This document shows positions 1-10,448 of a stretch of DNA of 64,000 nt, in pieces. The position numbers were made by a program, and so were the translations under genes. The notes beneath the pieces are model-generated. The model was not told the origin of the DNA. It did not search any database and saw nothing but the letters and a program-made list of their open reading frames with translations. Within the stretch, counting starts at the first letter, position 1. Every line of letters starts with the position of its first letter. The stretch comes from Mimachlamys varia (Eukaryota; Mollusca; Bivalvia; Pectinida; Pectinidae), in NCBI GenBank assembly GCA_947623455.1, contig OX392527.1, forward strand, positions 8,924,001 to 8,988,000, given 5' to 3'.

Positions 1-2
1 CC

Positions 3-899
3 TTGGAACGATCCACGTCTAAGCAGTATGACTTGGCGTGGAACAACTGGATCACTTGGTGTGATGAACGACAAGTTTGTGCCAATCGTCCCACTATCAA
101 GGAGGTGATTTCTTATCTTACTCATTTGTTTAACTTAGGGAAGTCTTACAGTGTGATAAGTACACATAAGTGTATGTTGTCCCAGACTTTGGCATTGCTA
201 GGTCATTCAGTACTGGTGAATAGTGCTCTCATATCTAGGTTTATGAAGGGTGTATTCAACATTAATCCTCCTAAACCCAGGTATTCATCAACGTGGGATG
301 TGGCACCCTTGCTGAAGCTTTTAGGTGACATGTTCCCTTTGACTTCATTGAAACTGGATTCATTGACAAAGAAGTTGGCTTGCTTGATAGCGCTCACAAC
401 AACGAAAAGAGCACAAACATTGGTTAATTTAGATCTTGAGCATATGCAAGATTTCGGAGACTCTATTGTCTTTACTGTTCCGGAACTTATGAAAACATCC
501 AAGCCGTCAAAACCATTTTATAAAGTAACATTGTATAAATATTCCCAGGAAAAATTGTGTGTAGTTTCAACTCTGAAGTATTATGTGTCACAGACAGTAA
601 ATGTGCGAAAGAGTAATAAACTTTTAGTCTCTTTCAGACGAGGGTTACAGGTGTCCACATCCACAGTTGCAAGGTGGATCAGGGAGTTGATGACGTCAGC
701 TGGAGTGAGTCACCAGTTTCGACCCCACTCTATCAGAGGGGCTTCAGTGTCGGCGGCAAAGACAGCTGGGACATCTCTCAAAAGCATTTTGGAAACTGCA
801 AATTGGGCTTCTGCTGAGACTTTCCGTAGATTCTACCTGAGGGATGTGAATGATTCTGTGTCTTTTTCTACCAGTGTTTTACAAACAGGACAGGGATAA
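3..899 (+). CDS. Tyrosine recombinase of a DIRS-like element (5' end at window edge)
   Basis: The product should be a site-specific recombinase that integrates the circular cDNA of a DIRS-type retrotransposon in the nucleus. The frame is open to the left edge (first codon TTG), so the true start is not visible. Over 298 residues, an N-terminal helical core-binding region (about 5-90) precedes a catalytic region (about 100-290). The expected catalytic set is present: Arg136 in 'TTTKRAQTL', His242-x-x-Arg245 in 'RPHSIRGAS', Trp268 in 'ANWAS' and the nucleophile Tyr278 in 'FRRFYLRD'. There is no internal stop, so the protein could be functional. A Crypton or a domesticated recombinase is possible, but the inverted repeat just downstream favours DIRS. 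Confidence 0.8.
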   Translation: MERSTSKQYDLAWNNWITWCDERQVCANRPTIKEVISYLTHLFNLGKSYSVISTHKCMLSQTLALLGHSVLVNSALISRFMKGVFNINPPKPRYSSTWDVAPLLKLLGDMFPLTSLKLDSLTKKLACLIALTTTKRAQTLVNLDLEHMQDFGDSIVFTVPELMKTSKPSKPFYKVTLYKYSQEKLCVVSTLKYYVSQTVNVRKSNKLLVSFRRGLQVSTSTVARWIRELMTSAGVSHQFRPHSIRGASVSAAKTAGTSLKSILETANWASAETFRRFYLRDVNDSVSFSTSVLQTGQG

Positions 900-1071
900 A
901 TAAATGAATTATGAAAGACTTTATGAAAGTTGGTGTACATTTGAAATATTAATGAATGATTGAACTTTATTTGGAGTTTGGTTTTATTTTCTTGGATATC
1001 TTGAATGTTGGCAGATTCTTTGAAGGTGCATATTATTTAACTAGTAAGCCGTAGGGCTGAATGGAAGAGAA

Positions 1072-1150
1072 CCCCCCCCCCTCATCCAAGTATCACGATG
1101 GATGAGAGGGATTCTCTGTAATGAAGCCCGGAGGCTGGAGAGTTAAATAC
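1072..1150 (+). repeat. Left arm of a 77-bp inverted repeat (DIRS internal complementary region)
   Basis: The arm starts in a run of ten C and ends 'GGAGAGTTAAATAC'. It is the reverse complement of 1375-1451 apart from the length of the homopolymer (10 C against 8 G). It lies about 170 bases after the recombinase stop. Confidence 0.85.
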
Positions 1151-1374
1151 CCTCCCAAGTCTCTGGGTTTCTATCATTTATAATGTTGGATATCCCTTCC
1201 GTATTTTGCACATAATCCGCCAACATTTCTCTTTAAATAAGCGGGTATCAAGGCTTGTTCATGCACTTTTATATGGTGACCTCTCATGGGGTCAGGCACG
1301 TGTGGTGCCCTATCGATGAATATTTTCAACTTTGAACTTCAGTGTCACGCACCCAACAGGTTGACAAGTGCATA

Positions 1375-1451
1375 GTATTTAACTCTCCAGCCTCCGGGCT
1401 TCATTACAGAGAATCCCTCTCATCCATCGTGATACTTGGATGAGGGGGGGG
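1375..1451 (-). repeat. Right arm of the 77-bp inverted repeat (DIRS terminal repeat)
   Basis: The arm begins 'GTATTTAACTCTCCAG' and ends in a G run. It mirrors 1072-1150 and probably marks the right terminus of the DIRS element. Confidence 0.8.
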
Positions 1452-1805
1452 ATTATATATAATTTTGCAAGATGTCGGAGACCGCAGCCAACATAAATCA
1501 AATAATATTTATAATACAGCTCACTACGACAATAGGTAATGGCTTGATCGTGAAAAAAATCGTACATGTATACAAATGAATACCAAACACCATTCAAACA
1601 TAAGTATCAGTTTGAAATTACCTTCATAAACGTGAAATATCCATGTCGAGATTTACAAAATTACATGTTCATTAAAACGGCATTGTAAACAACAAGTTAA
1701 CCAATTATCTTCATCCGAATAATAAAAAATAAGAACGAATGTATCAATTATTTAAAAGTAAATTCCTCTTAGCCGTAGCATAAATTAAATATCTTCCAAA
1801 ATTCC

Positions 1806-2679
1806 TTAAATGTTTATGTTATTATTTGAGAACAACTCAGTCATTTTGAACACGGATGGTCGACGATAAAAATATGGTTTGATATATTTAACTCTTAAAT
1901 CTTGAATAATTGGACATGTCAATATAAAGTGAGTTTCGTCTTCAATGTCATTACAATCACATAATGTGCAGAACCTTTGTGTTCTCGGGATACCTTGGTA
2001 TCTACCAGTCTCGACATTCAACGAATGTGCGCTTAACCTGTATTTGGATATAATACGTTTTATTTTCAGAGTTAATGGCTTACTAAGATTGACCTGGGTA
2101 ACAAACCGGTCAACGATATGCTTATATATAATACACTTGGAGGAATGTTCAAGACTATTTCTCGATGAACATAGATCATGTTTCAAATGAAAAATCCAAT
2201 TTACCTTACTATTTGGCTTTTTTGCATTAAGCTCTGCTAATTCATCGTAACAAGCCCTCAATATACAAGTATCGGTCTTTAACAGTTGGAGCCAGTATTT
2301 GACGATAAAAATCTTTCGTTGTATATATAATATGGGTAACGACCTGGTTCAGGTTCAAAATAAATCATAGAACTATTGACAGTTTTTCCACACCCAAAAT
2401 AGATTTAAAAAAACGACAAATGTATCTTTTCAACCTGGGGCGCGGTGTGAAAACTCCATACATCACAACCATAATTCAAAATACACGATACGTAAGTATC
2501 AAATAATGACAGCATAGTATTTTCATTCAATATGAACTTTTTTACCTTGCGACAAAGAAAACATACGCCTTTCTGCCCTGTGCAGCTATATTACTTTGTG
2601 CCATTGTAAATTTACCATTATAATAAAAAAAATCAAGCCTAAGTAACAAAACTGATTTACTACCTCTATAATCTTTCCA
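1806..2679 (-). pseudogene. LINE A ORF2 C-terminal region with Cys/His knuckle
   Basis: This continues the LINE A RT. Between 2679 and 2262 the thumb region can be read only in pieces: 'EVVNQFCYLGLIF' followed, after a break, by 'MAQSNIAAQGRKAYV'. From 2261 to 1806 there is an open 151-residue stretch containing 'CTLCDCNDIEDETHFILTCP', a CX2CX9HX4C knuckle of the sort found at the C-terminus of many LINE ORF2 proteins. The stretch ends in a stop at 1806 with Asn-rich residues before it. The part is clearly decayed. Confidence 0.65.
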
Positions 2680-3915
2680 TCATATTTTCCACTGTTCAAT
2701 TGGTAGCAATCGCTTATTTTTTCTGAACACTACTATTTTTGTTTTGTCTACATTTACAGTTAAATTCCAACGGTCCGAATACGTCTTCAAAAAATTAAGC
2801 ATATTTTGTAGGTCATCAATATCTTCAGAAAATAAGACAGTATCATCTGCATACATTATTAAGAATAGATTAAGTAGTTGAATTTGATATATTTGGCAAT
2901 TGGATTCAATAAGTTCTGATTCCATTTCGTTTACGAATAAAGAGTACAAAATCGGTGACAAAGATTCCCCCTGTAATAAGCCGACCTGTAAATCGAACAT
3001 AGGAGACAATTTACCATGTAGCTTAACACAAGATTTAATACTTTCATAAATGGATCTAATTACATTCAGCAAGCGCCCCCTTACACCAGATTTCCACAGC
3101 TTAAATCATAAATTATCATGCGTTATACTATCAAAAGATTTTTTTGTAGTCAACAAATACACAATAAAGTCTTTTGTTGTTTTGTTAAGATTTGGTAATC
3201 AAACTATTGAGTACAAAAAAGCCTCTCTGGTACCGCTTCCCGGCTTAAAACCAAACTGGGCATCATATACTACACTTTCTCTTTTACTCCACTTTAACAG
3301 ACGTTTGTTCAAAAGTGAGGTAAACAACTTAGCTACATGACTCATCAATGTAATGGCTCTGTAATTATTAACATCAGTTTTATCACCTTTCTTATGTAAA
3401 GGGATAATAACTCCTTCCGACCAAACTTTAGGAAAGTAGCCTACATGTAGAATGGTGTTCAACAATTGTAATAAAACTGGTGCAAAGACTTCACTGTATT
3501 CAATAAAATATTCATTGAGCAACCCGTCTAACCCAGGTGCCTTACCCTTAGACAAGCCCTTAATTGACTCTAACAACTCATCGAGACTGAAATCACCTTC
3601 AAGCTCAAAGTAGATACATTCATTACCTGTAATATATTCTGTATTTCTCGGGGAAGATTCAACCGATATATTAGCAATACCTTTGAAATGTTCATAAAAA
3701 CGATCTAAGGACACATTCCCAGTTTCATGAGTCTTTAGTTTAGAAAAAGACTTATAAAACGACTTCTGATCGTTTTTCCTTAAGATGTTTAGCATATTAC
3801 CTTCCATCTGAAGATAATTGCGTTTCGCCTTTGCTTCATGCATCTTATACCTTTTCTTTTGACGAACTAAAATATCCCTATTGACGGAAGATCTGCATCT
3901 ATTCAATGAATACAA
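2680..3915 (-). pseudogene. LINE A reverse transcriptase core, frameshifted
   Basis: RNA-directed DNA polymerase domain in at least two frames. The upstream part (3915-3199) reads 'GLSKGKAPGLDGL', 'GYFPKVWSEGVIIPLHKKGD', 'NNYRAITLMS' and 'AQFGFKPGSGTREA', the finger and palm motifs of LINE RTs. The region 3199-3072 lies in other frames. The downstream part (3072-2680) has 'LLQGESLSPILYSLFVNEME' and the catalytic 'MYADDTVLFSE'. Upstream of the RT lies the linker from the endonuclease. The reading frame is broken, so no active enzyme can be made, but the YADD core is intact. I do not assign the clade. Confidence 0.85.
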
Positions 3916-4149
3916 AGATTATCTATACTCTTTATGTAAACGTTTGCATTCACTATCAAACCAGGGCTTATCAGGCCCTTTGTTTACAGATTGAACAGTG
4001 TGACAAGGGCATGAGCAATTCAAAACGTTTCTACTGGACATGCAAAATTTGTCAAATAAACCACGAGTACTCACAACGAAAATATTTCAACATACATCAA
4101 TACTTTCTTTTAAGTTATTAAGCGATTCAAGAGAGCTTTGTATTAAAAG

Positions 4150-4690
4150 TCAAGCTTCATATATATCATCCGTTACCTTACTACTTGCTTCATCTGACCA
4201 TAGTACATTAGTTACAGTGGTATACTTATCGTTGCAATGATAACAATTGCAATGAATGCTACCCGACAGTAAACAATTCAATATTAGGAATATGGGTGCG
4301 TGATCCGAATATTCCGTGAAACGACCTACTTCAAAACTTTTGACAGATGACATTGACGTTTTTTCAGTCAATGCATAGTCTATAACTGAACAGCCATTTG
4401 AATTAAAAAACGTTTATTTACCATTTAGATCGCCTGGCGTTCGACCATTGAGAAACTGAACACCTGTTGATTTACATAGCTGTAGTAAATAACGACTGAA
4501 TGGATTGACATGTCGGTCCTCTGAGGTAGGCGTAACTGTACATGGTTCTTGAGGATAACAAATAAAACCATGAAGTTGCCTACTAACACTATCATGCAAT
4601 GTGTCTAAAGGTATACAGTCCGAATCCAGGCCGGTTCTACTATTACGATCACCAATTACAAAAACCCTGCCTAATGTGCTATACTGACCG
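4150..4690 (-). pseudogene. LINE A endonuclease (EEP/APE-type), broken
   Basis: This is the remains of the apurinic-like endonuclease that nicks target DNA for LINE integration. The first frame (about 4690-4414) carries 'VFVIGDRNSRTG', the conserved GDxNxRTG metal and DNA-binding motif, and then 'STGVQFLNGRTPGD'. A stop near 4414 and a frame change separate it from the second part (about 4400-4150), which reads 'SVIDYALTEKTS' and ends with 'YSDHAPI', the SDH motif holding the catalytic histidine. The N-terminal third of the domain is missing. It is not functional. Assignment to endonuclease is firm, to LINE clade it is not. Confidence 0.75.
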
Positions 4691-5408
4691 ATACTGTTTA
4701 ATAATAATTAAAACATAATATTACATAATAATAATAATTAGCTCGTGTTTGGACCAATTTCTAAATGAAATACATTTTCTGAAGGCAAATGTTCTTCTAA
4801 GAAGGAAAATCAATGTCTCAGTTGTGTCAATTAACCGGAAAGTACCTTAAAACGACATTATCTGCTAAATTTAGTGCTCGTCTGCTCAATTTCGCCGCCG
4901 CCATTCGACTAATTATAGGAATCTTAACATGGTACGACATGAAAAATTTTCTATATTTTTTTTAACCTTAACAGTTTATATTATCAAACAATAGCATATT
5001 TATGTAATATCAAGATTTATTACTTAGCACATCAGTACCATAATTATATTTTTATTAGCGTTTTCTATGTTAAAAAAACATTTCTTATGTTTTCTTGCGA
5101 ATTGGCACGGAGCCGGGAGCAGGATAGTGGTCACATGATTCGAAAAAAATCACGTGATTTCTCGTATAAAAAAAGAACGGGAAGCGCAAATGTCAGGTGG
5201 CCGCTAAAAACAAATATTGGCTGACAAAAAAAAAAAAAACAGAGTCACAAGCTAAGACTAGACAAGAAAGAAGCTATGGTTTGACGGACGAAGTGTGGTT
5301 GATCATGAGTTGACAGTGCTTTCGGGAAACAAAAATGTACAGCTGATACTTGTACGAAAATACATTCTTCATTCACGTACACTGTATGATTATGTTCGGT
5401 AAAGCTTG
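4691..5408. other. Spacer between the two LINEs, no gene seen
   Basis: AT-rich sequence with an ATA/ATT microsatellite (about 4722-4738) and an A run (about 5227-5240). I see no coding potential and no clear repeat family here. Confidence 0.6.
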
Positions 5409-6018
5409 TAATAATAATAATAATAAAATCTTTTATTTAACCAAGGTTACATATTTAGACAAAGTCTAATTTACAACATGGCCCTGCAGCAAATGTAAAT
5501 ACAAACATATGGCATAATTTAAGATAACAATATCACAATTAAGTAAATGTAGTAACCATCACAGTCAATGGAATTTTAAATTAGAAATCCTATAGAATAA
5601 GTAATTTAGTAATGAACGCTTGCATATCACACAAACATTACTCAATGGTATGGTTAAACACTACCATAGTTGGATATATACATACAATGCTAATATAGTA
5701 CAGGGTAAAAATTGACAGGATATACACTAATATAGTGTGTATTAAAATAAGACAATGAAGTCAGTAGTGTAAAAATAATTTAGAAAAAAAAATAAAAAAT
5801 GAAAAATACATTTGTGTTCGGATAGAAAAATAGTTATATAATCTTTTAAAATATCAATATAAGGGAAATAATCACAGATATAACCATATACTACATATTC
5901 ATCCAATAGATTCAAAAACATAAAAGAAAGGTTTAGAAATTAAAACATGAACTTGTTGTTATAAAAACACGGCAGTAAATAACTAAGATTTTGTGAAGTA
6001 GTGCTGCAGGTATCTGCT

Positions 6019-7500
6019 TTAAAAAATTCCTACACTACCCGAGTCTCTAACTGTATCAATAGTCCCATTCCATAAAACTGAACATGTATATACAAATGAC
6101 CGCTTGAGATAATTGGTTCTTGCAGATGGAACATACAGTTTGTTTGAAATAGAGGCTCTTGTTGTTCTTCCATTAACATTTTTCACATAAGAAAAAATAT
6201 TTGCTAAAATACCTGGTGATTCACAATGTAAAATTTTATAGCAAAGAACCAGTTTTCTAAAAACATAAAAATCTGCTATTGGCATTCATTTTAGTTTTTC
6301 AAAGAGGGACCTGGAGGGAGTAAGAATATCTTTAACATTTAGCAATATCCTGGCTGCTCTTTTCTGTAATTTAAAAATTCTTTCTATATGGAATTTGTTA
6401 CTTGGTTCGCTCCAAACAGTTGAGCAGTACATAAAATGGGGAAAAACGATACTGCTGTACACTTTCATGATAACATTGTTTGACATAAATGGCCTTAGCC
6501 TTCTTAATACACCAATTTTTCTTGATATTTTCTTCGTTATATATTCAATATGCTCTTTCCAAGATAGACAACTATCGATAAAAACTCCTAGTAGTTTTGC
6601 ACAGCTTACAGTTTCAATTGTGTAATCACCTACTTTTAAAACCAGTTGCCGACACCTTGCGAGCTTTTGAGAGGACCCTATAATCATACATTGGGTTTTA
6701 GCTAAATTCAGACCTAACTTATTATTCTTCATCCACTTAACTGTATTTAAGATATCTTCTGACATTTTTTCTTCCAAACTTTCTACTGTTTTCCCCCTCA
6801 CACTCTGGGATGTGTCATCTGCATACATCATAGCTACAGAGTGTTTTAAACATTTTGGGTAATCGTTAATGTTTAAAATGAATAATAATGGTCCTAAAAT
6901 AGAGCCCTGGGGCACACCAATATTAATTGGGAGAAAATCTGACAGTACACCGGAGAAACTTACAGCTTGTGCCCTCCCAGTGAGGTACGATTTGAAAAAC
7001 TTCAAGGCTGAAATTGATACGCCATATGCCTTGAGCTTGTGCAAAAGAACATTATGGTTAACCGTGTCAAAAGCCTTACGAAGATCAATAAAAACAACAC
7101 CTGTAAGATACCCTTCGTCAATATTGTTTAGCCATGCATCTACCACACTAACCAGAGCAGTCTCTGTTGAGTGGTTTGGTCGAAAACCGAATTGGCTGTC
7201 ACTTAAAAGTTTATTTGAAGTTAAGAAATTGTAAAAAGTAATGTGCACATGTCTTTCTAATATTTTACTTAGACATACCAATACAGAGATCGGTCTATAA
7301 TTGTTTGTAGATGTGGGGTCACCTGCCTTAAAAATCGGAGTGACCTTTGCTCTTTTCCATTCTGAGGGAAAGACACCTTTAGATAATGACATGTTTAATA
7401 AAAAAGTAAGCGGAGATACAATAGATTCCCCTGCAGTTGACAGATTTGACAGATATACCATCTATACCCGTGGCTTTGCCATCAGGCATGTGTTGGATTT
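6019..7500 (-). pseudogene. LINE B reverse transcriptase, one nonsense codon and one frameshift
   Basis: This is a nearly whole RT with C-terminal domain, of CR1/Jockey-group character. The N-terminal motif 'GKATGIDGIS' (about 7470-7500) is one frame away from the main ORF. The main ORF (7461-6286, 391 residues) has 'FPSEWKRAKVTPIFKAGD' at 31-48, 'FIDLRKAFDTV' at 124-134, 'GVPQGSILGPLLF' at 182-194, the catalytic 'YADD' at 213-216 and 'LGVFIDSCLSWKEHI' after it. It stops at a TGA where the family normally has Trp, and the same frame resumes at once as 'MPIADFYVFRKLV', running to 6019 with 'LYVPSARTNYLKRSF' and 'LWNGTIDTVRDSGS'. Damage is slight, so insertion was fairly recent. Confidence 0.85.
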
Positions 7501-7524
7501 GATTGCGTACAAAATCTGCAACGA

Positions 7525-7919
7525 GAACATATCTTCTTCATAAGAACGATAAAATACAGAACCCTCGGGCGGTAGATATACACGTGCCAAATATACGCTT
7601 TTCTGATCGGGAAAAACTTTACCATCAATTGTGACCCATAAAATGCTGTCTAAAAGTAATGAGTCCAGAGAAATATAACCTTTCAGCCAAGGCTTGTATA
7701 AACATACTGAACCACTGCCTTTACATTTTGATCTAACAACTGGTTTAAAACATTCAAACCCTTTATACTGAAGTCATCATTATCGTTTAACCAGCATTTC
7801 GTAAGGCAAACAATATCCGCATCACTAAATGTATTACAGAAGTCAGTGTTCTCAACCTTACTTTTCAACCCCCTCTGAACGTTCCAACAACATATCTGTA
7901 AAGAGGTATTGGCCTCCAA
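7525..7919 (-). pseudogene. LINE B endonuclease, N-terminal half only
   Basis: The domain starts with 'LQICCWNVQRGLKSK', the WNVxG motif of EEP-type endonucleases, and continues 'DADIVCLTKCWLN', the expected second motif with Glu replaced by Lys. Near 7755 the frame shifts by one and the domain goes on as 'FECFKPVVRSKCKGSGSVCL' and 'WVTIDGKVFPDQ', then 'YLARVYLPPEGSVFY'. It stops near 7525, after roughly 130 of about 230 residues, without the GDxN and SDH motifs. It runs straight into RT sequence. Inactive. Confidence 0.7.
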
Positions 7920-8827
7920 CGACCGCTACGCCACTGATTTGACTGAAGTCTCGTCACAAATTTGACCTTGTGATTGCGCCTACGAAGGCGCTTGGCCACC
8001 CGATATAGTTCCCTCCTAACCTCTTCCACTGCGGACGGAAATTGTTCGTTAACACCGTAACGTGTACTTTTAAGAAGGTAAGTGCGAGAGAGAACTAAGC
8101 TATGTTGGTTCTGGTAAATAAATCTGGCCACGATAGGACGGGGTCGATCCTTTTTACGTTTCCCAAAACGATGAACATTGCCGAACTCGACTTCATGAAT
8201 GTCTAACTCATTACTAAGGAAATATCTCAATAGTGACTCGGTGTCTTCCCTTACATTCTCACTAAGCCCAGTAAATACCAAATTGGCCTTCATAGACCGG
8301 CATTGAAGATCAGTTACCATCGATCTCAGTTCCTCTCTCTCATCACATGCCTTCGCCAACTCTGAAGACAAGGTACCAGAGGTAGATCTCTCCACTTGTT
8401 TTTTAAGTGTTCCAATGTCAGACTCATGCTTATCTGTTTTAGCTTTTACCGAATCAAACATTTGCCCAATCGCTTCCGTGCTGTGTTCAAGTTCACGTGT
8501 CTGACACCTCAATGTATCAAATTTCTCTTCGACCTCGCGAACACGCGATGATAAAAGGGCGAGGTGGTGTTGAATCTTATATATTCTATCAACTTGTTCC
8601 TCAATATGTTTAAGTCTGTTTTCGATACGTGTCATCACATGAATGATGTCCGAATCACTAATTTCAGTTGACTCTGTAATCATGGTGTCGCTATAAAGCA
8701 CTGTACGCGACGTCTCTAATACAGATGCTGTAGATGTATTCAAGTCACTAGGGGTAGTATCAGAGCAAGTGATCATAGTGCTCACAACCTTACTGCATGT
8801 AAACACACGTAAAACGCACGTGAACAA
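7865..8827 (-). pseudogene. LINE B ORF1, L1-type RNA-binding protein, C-terminally truncated
   Basis: Open for 320 residues. ORF1 proteins of this type bind the element RNA and act as a nucleic acid chaperone in the cytoplasmic RNP. Residues about 62-175 form a long heptad-rich coiled coil for trimerisation. About 180-250 is RRM-like ('MKANLVFTGLSE', 'HRFGKRKKDRPRPIVARF'). About 250-292 is the start of the C-terminal domain ('LLKSTRYGVNEQFP', then a basic 'RRELYRVAKRLRRR'). After 'KVKFVT' the reading leaves the expected domain and runs into the endonuclease start in another frame, so the last 25 or so residues are probably not native. Met18 is an alternative start. Confidence 0.7.
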
Positions 8828-8830
8828 TAG

Positions 8831-9525
8831 TGCGGGCGCTAGAGCGTGGCGGGTCGCCGATCATACTCGGTTGTCACACCTGAGTTTACCTGTGATTACA
8901 TATATATAATATATAGCGGATATAGTGACGAATCAATATGATAAAAAATGTTCGCATTCCAACAAATTCACTGTTTTCAGTTCGAAATCAACGTTACCTC
9001 CATTACAGGCGAACTAATATACCGATCAAAGACGTAGTTTGTATCCATCATTGCAGACATACAAACGGGTTAAATGGCCTCCTTTTACCCGAGAAAACCA
9101 CCCGTGTCCACCACGGACGGTCGCCGACATCTTATATAAAATCAGGTAAATGTATGGCGCACGACACCTTTTGGGTGGCTGAATAGTTGTTGACCATAAA
9201 CAACAATATCACATGCATGTGCGCGTTACAGCTATACATAAACTACATCTAAACTTATAGTACATTGAAACACGTCACTGTTTATCTACACAGCATTATA
9301 TAGAGTCATTCTAACTAATCGGAGGAACATGGTAAACATATATAAACTTAATCATGGGTTTAGGGTACCCACCGCAAGCTGCAGTTTGCGTATTAGCAAT
9401 GTATCCCTCACCATGAAAGTTTACGTTTGTGTTTTCATCGGTGCCATTGTCCTCTCCTCTCGCGTAAAGCTATATACAAGTAGATCGCGCAAAATACAAA
9501 TAATGTGCAGTTCAATAGTGCTTTT
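8831..9525. other. Spacer, no supported gene
   Basis: AT-rich sequence with an AT dinucleotide stretch near 8900. A small ORF at 8938-9186 has no recognisable motif and no domain, and I do not call it. No known repeat family is seen. Confidence 0.5.
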
Positions 9526-10196
9526 TTAAGGGACTATATGGATAAATATGACTGTTAAAAAATCTTATTAAACGCAACCTTTCCTGAAAATATGTCATAA
9601 AACTTACACTTTCACTAAATTACACAAATTAAAAGTTTCAGGAAACGCTGCTAGTAATTACTTTAAGTATCATCAAATACTTACTCGACCCGTTGTAATT
9701 CATATATTATCTTTCGTAAACACGCCCCTGTCTCATCTTGCGCAAGCGTGTGATCCGATCACATGGCGGACGATATATATATGTGGACCGGTACACGAAA
9801 GAGACGAGGGCCGAAGTTATCCTAAGAGATACAGCGGTAAACTATATGGAAACGATATTATGGCCAATGACGGTAAGTTTTACAACGAAAACATGTTGAT
9901 TTCACCAACAAGCAGTTATCCAAAATAAAACACATACATATTCATGTTCACACACGAGTTTCAGTCATGTTTGTTATGATGGAAGTGGTGTGTGGAAATG
10001 GTTACGTGGCGGATCGCATGACGTAATCGGCAAGGTACGGGGTGAAATCGGTAGGCGTTGTGAAGCCGAATTTATCTTAGTTGAAGGTATGGCCAGGCAA
10101 ATCTCTTAATTTTTAATCGATTTAAGCAATTATTACACTTACAACAATGTATATCCTGTTTCCTTGCGATGAAAAAGACGGCAATAGTCCCTTTAA
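9526..10196. mobile_element. Putative TTAA-flanked MITE, 671 bp
   Basis: The left end reads 'TTAAGGGACTAT' at 9526 and the right end reads 'ATAGTCCCTTTAA', ending at 10196. The ends are inverted copies of about 12 bases and both carry TTAA, as expected for a TTAA target-site duplication of the piggyBac kind. There is no transposase inside. An ATG followed by a GTAAGT-like donor near 9860 lies within it and so is doubtful as a host exon. Confidence 0.4.
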
Positions 10197-10247
10197 CAGT
10201 CAATTTTGGAAACCTGCTAAAGTTGTCGGAATCCTAAGTGAAAGGTC

Positions 10248-10448
10248 ATGATCGTACAAACAAATAACGGTAACAAAAGTAGTGATGAAACAGACAAATC
10301 AGTGTTGAGAGAACAACGTAAGATGAGTGACAAACTTGGGAGACAGATGAAGAAACTTCCAGATGTGCAAAATTCGGACCTGAGTACAAGCAAACCCAAA
10401 CGCGAAGTTCGTGAACCTGCAAAGTTTAAGGGCTATGTTAGAAAGTGA
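10248..10448 (+). CDS. Small hypothetical ORF, Lys/Ser-rich, 66 aa
   Basis: I do not recognise this product. The ORF starts with ATG and is charged and disordered-looking, with 'MSDKLGRQMKKLPDV' in the middle and 'KREVREPAKFKGYVRK' at the C-terminus. The basic tail resembles linkers in retroelement polyproteins, but that is a weak impression. A TGA sits two codons before the ATG, so it is not simply a continuation of an upstream exon in the same frame. It lies about 50 bases after the right end of the putative MITE. A chance ORF or a terminal exon with an unseen acceptor are both possible. Confidence 0.25.
   Translation: MIVQTNNGNKSSDETDKSVLREQRKMSDKLGRQMKKLPDVQNSDLSTSKPKREVREPAKFKGYVRK

Larger units (their letters stand above)
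1..1453 (+). mobile_element. 3' end of a DIRS-type (tyrosine recombinase) retrotransposon
   Basis: This is the right-hand part of an element that enters from the left edge. It holds a tyrosine recombinase ORF followed by a 77-bp near-perfect inverted repeat (about 1072-1150 against 1375-1451) around a 224-bp spacer. DIRS elements are known to end in inverted repeats plus an internal complementary region just downstream of the recombinase ORF, and this layout fits. The RT/RNase H and gag parts would lie left of the window and cannot be checked. The right boundary near 1453 is inferred from the end of the inverted repeat. Confidence 0.7.
1780..4690 (-). mobile_element. Decayed non-LTR retrotransposon (LINE A), 5'-truncated
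   Basis: Read on the minus strand, this segment runs endonuclease, reverse transcriptase, then a C-terminal Cys/His motif, in the order expected for an APE-type LINE ORF2. It is broken by frameshifts and stops. The 5' side stops inside the endonuclease near 4690, as in truncation during target-primed reverse transcription. The 3' end is not sharply defined; 1454-1780 is AT-rich and holds nothing else I recognise. Confidence 0.8.
5409..8830 (-). mobile_element. Decayed non-LTR retrotransposon (LINE B) with ORF1, partial endonuclease and RT
   Basis: On the minus strand this region reads ORF1 (coiled coil plus RRM-like), the start of an endonuclease, then a long RT, and ends at an (ATT)n tail at 5409-5426 preceded by 'AAATAAAAG'. 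Simple-repeat tails like this are typical of CR1/Jockey-group LINEs. The endonuclease C-terminal half and the linker to the RT are missing, so this is either an internally deleted LINE or a fusion of two LINEs. From 5427 to 6018 lies the AT-rich 3' UTR. Confidence 0.75.

Noticed and set aside
8938..9186. 82-codon ORF
   Set aside because: No motif and no splice or promoter context. Treated as chance.
9851..9876. First exon ending 'AATGACG|GTAAGT'
   Set aside because: It lies within a putative MITE, and joining it to the visible downstream acceptors leads quickly to stops.
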